Assembly: GCA_903925445.1 (NCBI GenBank)
Contig: CAIYFE010000336.1
Location: 1 to 6,200, forward strand
DNA length: 6,200 nucleotides
Direction: 5' to 3'
Source of the DNA: an uncultured Burkholderiales bacterium
GTDB lineage: Bacteria > Pseudomonadota > Gammaproteobacteria > Burkholderiales > Burkholderiaceae_C
Under the pieces are notes generated by a model, which worked only from the letters and a program-made list of their open reading frames with translations, was not told where the DNA came from and did no database searches. Both the position numbers and the translations under genes were made by a program. The number at the start of each line of letters is the position of its first letter. The stretch's first letter is position 1. Shown piece by piece: positions 3,863 to 6,200 of this stretch.

Positions 3863-6200
3863 TCAATCGAGCATTTCAGCGGGAATTTCTAACGGGCCTT
3901 TACCGCTGTATTTTTCCAACAGGATGTAAATGACGGGCGTGATGTAGAGCGTGATCACTTGCGAAAAAGCCAAGCCGCCGACCACCACGATGCCCAAAGG
4001 CATGCGCAATTCAGCCCCTGCTCCCAGACCCAACGCAATGGGCAAAGCGCCCATCATCGCGGCCAAAGTGGTCATCAAGATGGGGCGGAACCGCGTCAAA
4101 CAGGCGCTTCGAATGGCTTGCGCAGGCGTCATGCCGTGGTGGCGTTGTGCCTCCAAGGCAAAGTCGATCATCAAGATTGCGTTCTTTTTCACGATCCCGA
4201 TGAGCAGCAAAATCCCAATCGTGGCGATGATGGTGAGCTCCATGTTGAACAAACGCAAAAACAGCAGCGCACCAATCGCGGCAGAAGGTAGCCCCGCCAA
4301 AATCGTCAAGGGATGGATGTAGCTTTCGTACAAAACACCCAAGAGCACGTAAATCACACACAAGGCGCTGAGCAACAAAATCACCTGCCCGGACTGGCCG
4401 CTTTGGAACACGGCCGCATCACCGCCGTAGCTGGTGATGATGGTGGGCGGTAATTTGATTTCGGTGATGAATTGATCAATCTTCTTCGTCGCGTCTCCCA
4501 GGGGTGCGTCGGGCGCCAAGTTGAACGAAATCGTCACCGCAGGGATTTGCCCTTGGTGGTTCACCGCCGTTGGACCAATGAAGCGCTTGAAGGTGGCCAA
4601 GCTGGACAAAGGCACCAAGCGATCGGTGGCGCGACCACGGACATAAATTTCATTCAGACCGCTTTCAAACTGGCGGTTTTCCTCGCTCGACTCCAAAATG
4701 ACTTGGTAGGTGTTGACCGGGGTGTAAATGGTTGAAACCTGTTTTTCGCCATAGGCCGAGTACAAGGCTGTGCGAATGTCGGCCACCGTGACGCCTGAAC
4801 TGGCGGCTTTTTCACGATCGATTTCAATCTGAACATTCAAGCCTTTGAGCTGGGAGTCGGTGGTGACGTCTCGGAAAATGGGGTCGGCACGCATTTGACG
4901 CACCATTTTTTCGGACCACTCGTTCACGCCGTCAAAACCCACGCTTTGCAAAATGAATTGATAGCGGCTTTTGCTGACTTTGCCCCCAAGCTGCAAGTTT
5001 TGAACCGGACGCATGTAAACGTTCATGCCAGGCAAGGACCTGAACTTACCGCGCAAGCCCTCCAGCACCTTGGACATGGGCTGGTGCTCGCTTTTGGGTT
5101 TCAAGTTGATGAACATGCGGCCGTTGTTGGGCAAGTTGCCGCTGCCGCCGCCACCGCCCACAAACGACACCATGCTCAACACATTGGGATCGTTGCGCAC
5201 CATCTCGGCTGCGCGATCTTGCAAGGCCAACATGGATTTGAAAGAAATATCTTCCGAGGCTTCGGTGGTCAGCTGAATTTGACTGATGTCTTCTTCAGGG
5301 AAAAAGCCTTTGGGAATCCAGATGTACATGCCAATGGTGATGGCAAACGTCGCCAAAGCCACCACCAACACATAACGCTGGTGCGCCAAACACCAATCCA
5401 GCGTGGTTTCGTACTTGGTCAGCACGGCATGGAATGCGGCATCGAACTTGCGAACAATCCAAAAGTCTTTGGGCTCCTCGCCGTGTTTGGGCAAATACTT
5501 GCTGCACAACATGGGCACCAAGGTCAACGAAACAATGGCTGAGACCAAGATGGACAGCGACACCACCACCGCAAACTCACGGAACAACAAGCCAATCGGG
5601 CCAGGCATGAAAAAGATCGGGATGAACACCGCCACCAAAGAAATCGAAATCGAAATGATGGTGAACCCCACCTCTTTGCTGCCCTTCAAAGCAGCCTTGA
5701 GCGGATGCATGCCTTCTTCGACATAGCGCATGATGTTTTCAAGCACCACGATGGAGTCATCCACCACCAGCCCGACAGCCAAGGTAATGCCCAACAACGA
5801 CACGTTGTCCAAGCTGTAGCCCAACCAGTACATCAAGAAAAAAGCGCCGATCAAAGACACGGGCAAGCTCAGCGCTGGAATGACGGTGGCAGCGGTGTGC
5901 TTCAAGAACAAGAAGATGACCATCACCACCAAGGCCACGGTCAGCAGCAACGTGAAATTCACATCGTGGATCGACTCACGAATCGACACCGAGCGATCGT
6001 TGAGCAAGTTGATCTGCATCGAAGCAGGCATTTGCTTTTCAAACTGCGGAATCATGCGCTTGATGCCATCGACCACCTTGACCGTGTTGGCACTGGGCTG
6101 GCGCAACACGGCAATGATCACGGAGCGCTCACCCATGAACGAGCCACTGGTTTTGACCTGCTCATAGCTTTCGCTGACGGTAGCCACATCCGACAAGCGA
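3863..6200 (-). CDS. RND multidrug efflux permease, MdtB/MdtC type, C-terminal part
   Basis: The inner-membrane proton-driven pump of a tripartite RND efflux system, which works with a periplasmic adaptor and an outer-membrane channel. About 778 residues are visible; the N-terminal 260 or so lie past the right edge (family about 1030-1050). Numbering from the leucine codon at 6194-6196: end of the PN porter region 1-75, TM2-TM6 between about 82 and 230, TM7 near 275-294, PC porter/docking region about 300-600, and TM8-TM12 from 604 to 760. The proton-relay residues match AcrB: D146 and D147 (GLVVDDSIVVLEN) for D407/D408, K671 (GIVKKNAIL) for K940, and R702 and T709 (TRFRPILMTT) for R971/T978. 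The pump should be functional. The GIVKKNAILMIDFALEAQR segment resembles MdtB/MdtC rather than AcrB. The stretch VGGGGGSGN at 346-354 is unusually glycine-rich. The tail GPLEIPAEMLD ends at the TGA at 3863-3865, followed by stem-loops and a terminator. The substrate cannot be told; adaptor genes would lie upstream, outside the window. Confidence 0.95.
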   Translation of the reverse strand, partial: RLSDVATVSESYEQVKTSGSFMGERSVIIAVLRQPSANTVKVVDGIKRMIPQFEKQMPASMQINLLNDRSVSIRESIHDVNFTLLLTVALVVMVIFLFLKHTAATVIPALSLPVSLIGAFFLMYWLGYSLDNVSLLGITLAVGLVVDDSIVVLENIMRYVEEGMHPLKAALKGSKEVGFTIISISISLVAVFIPIFFMPGPIGLLFREFAVVVSLSILVSAIVSLTLVPMLCSKYLPKHGEEPKDFWIVRKFDAAFHAVLTKYETTLDWCLAHQRYVLVVALATFAITIGMYIWIPKGFFPEEDISQIQLTTEASEDISFKSMLALQDRAAEMVRNDPNVLSMVSFVGGGGGSGNLPNNGRMFINLKPKSEHQPMSKVLEGLRGKFRSLPGMNVYMRPVQNLQLGGKVSKSRYQFILQSVGFDGVNEWSEKMVRQMRADPIFRDVTTDSQLKGLNVQIEIDREKAASSGVTVADIRTALYSAYGEKQVSTIYTPVNTYQVILESSEENRQFESGLNEIYVRGRATDRLVPLSSLATFKRFIGPTAVNHQGQIPAVTISFNLAPDAPLGDATKKIDQFITEIKLPPTIITSYGGDAAVFQSGQSGQVILLLSALCVIYVLLGVLYESYIHPLTILAGLPSAAIGALLFLRLFNMELTIIATIGILLLIGIVKKNAILMIDFALEAQRHHGMTPAQAIRSACLTRFRPILMTTLAAMMGALPIALGLGAGAELRMPLGIVVVGGLAFSQVITLYITPVIYILLEKYSGKGPLEIPAEMLD

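Noticed and set aside
4895..5542. Long plus-strand open frame (215 codons) opposite the RND gene
   Set aside because: It lies wholly antisense to a clearly conserved RND permease, is rich in His and Gln as expected from a shadow frame, and has no recognisable domain.

Overview
The window looks like a bacterial chromosome segment of moderate GC. Protein sequences suggest a betaproteobacterium of the order Burkholderiales, probably a freshwater Comamonadaceae-type organism such as Limnohabitans or Rhodoferax. This rests on the style of ZapE, of the small DUF3149 protein and of the long MoaA, recognised from memory and not by a search. I see no tRNA, rRNA, CRISPR array, insertion sequence or phage gene, and no stretch over 300 bases without a gene.

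Layout: (1) 1-642, minus strand: a 46-residue DUF3149 membrane protein followed 33 bp later by the 5' part of zapE, which runs off the left edge. (2) 643-749: a divergent control region with a near-consensus FNR/Anr-type box and a separate perfect 7-bp inverted repeat. (3) 750-2556, plus strand: moaA and mobA, an early and a late enzyme of molybdenum cofactor synthesis, 4 bp apart and probably translationally coupled. (4) 2543-3691, minus strand: an ATP-grasp-family protein whose 3' end overlaps the 3' end of mobA by 14 bp. It appears to lack much of its nucleotide-binding central domain. (5) 3692-3862: an intergenic region with three consecutive stem-loops, the last a strong intrinsic terminator in minus-strand orientation. 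(6) 3863-6200, minus strand: the C-terminal three quarters of an RND efflux permease of MdtB/MdtC type, with its N-terminus beyond the right edge.

How the genes fit together: MoaA and MobA supply the cofactor for molybdoenzymes, which are often anaerobic respiratory reductases, so an FNR-type box beside moaA makes sense. The geometry of the box fits activation of the DUF3149-zapE side better. ZapE is a division/stress-associated ATPase. The RND pump is an inner-membrane exporter, insulated from the ATP-grasp gene by the terminator. I see no convincing new multi-gene system. The points most worth a second look are the apparently degenerate ATP-grasp protein, the divergent control region, and the hairpin array after the RND gene.
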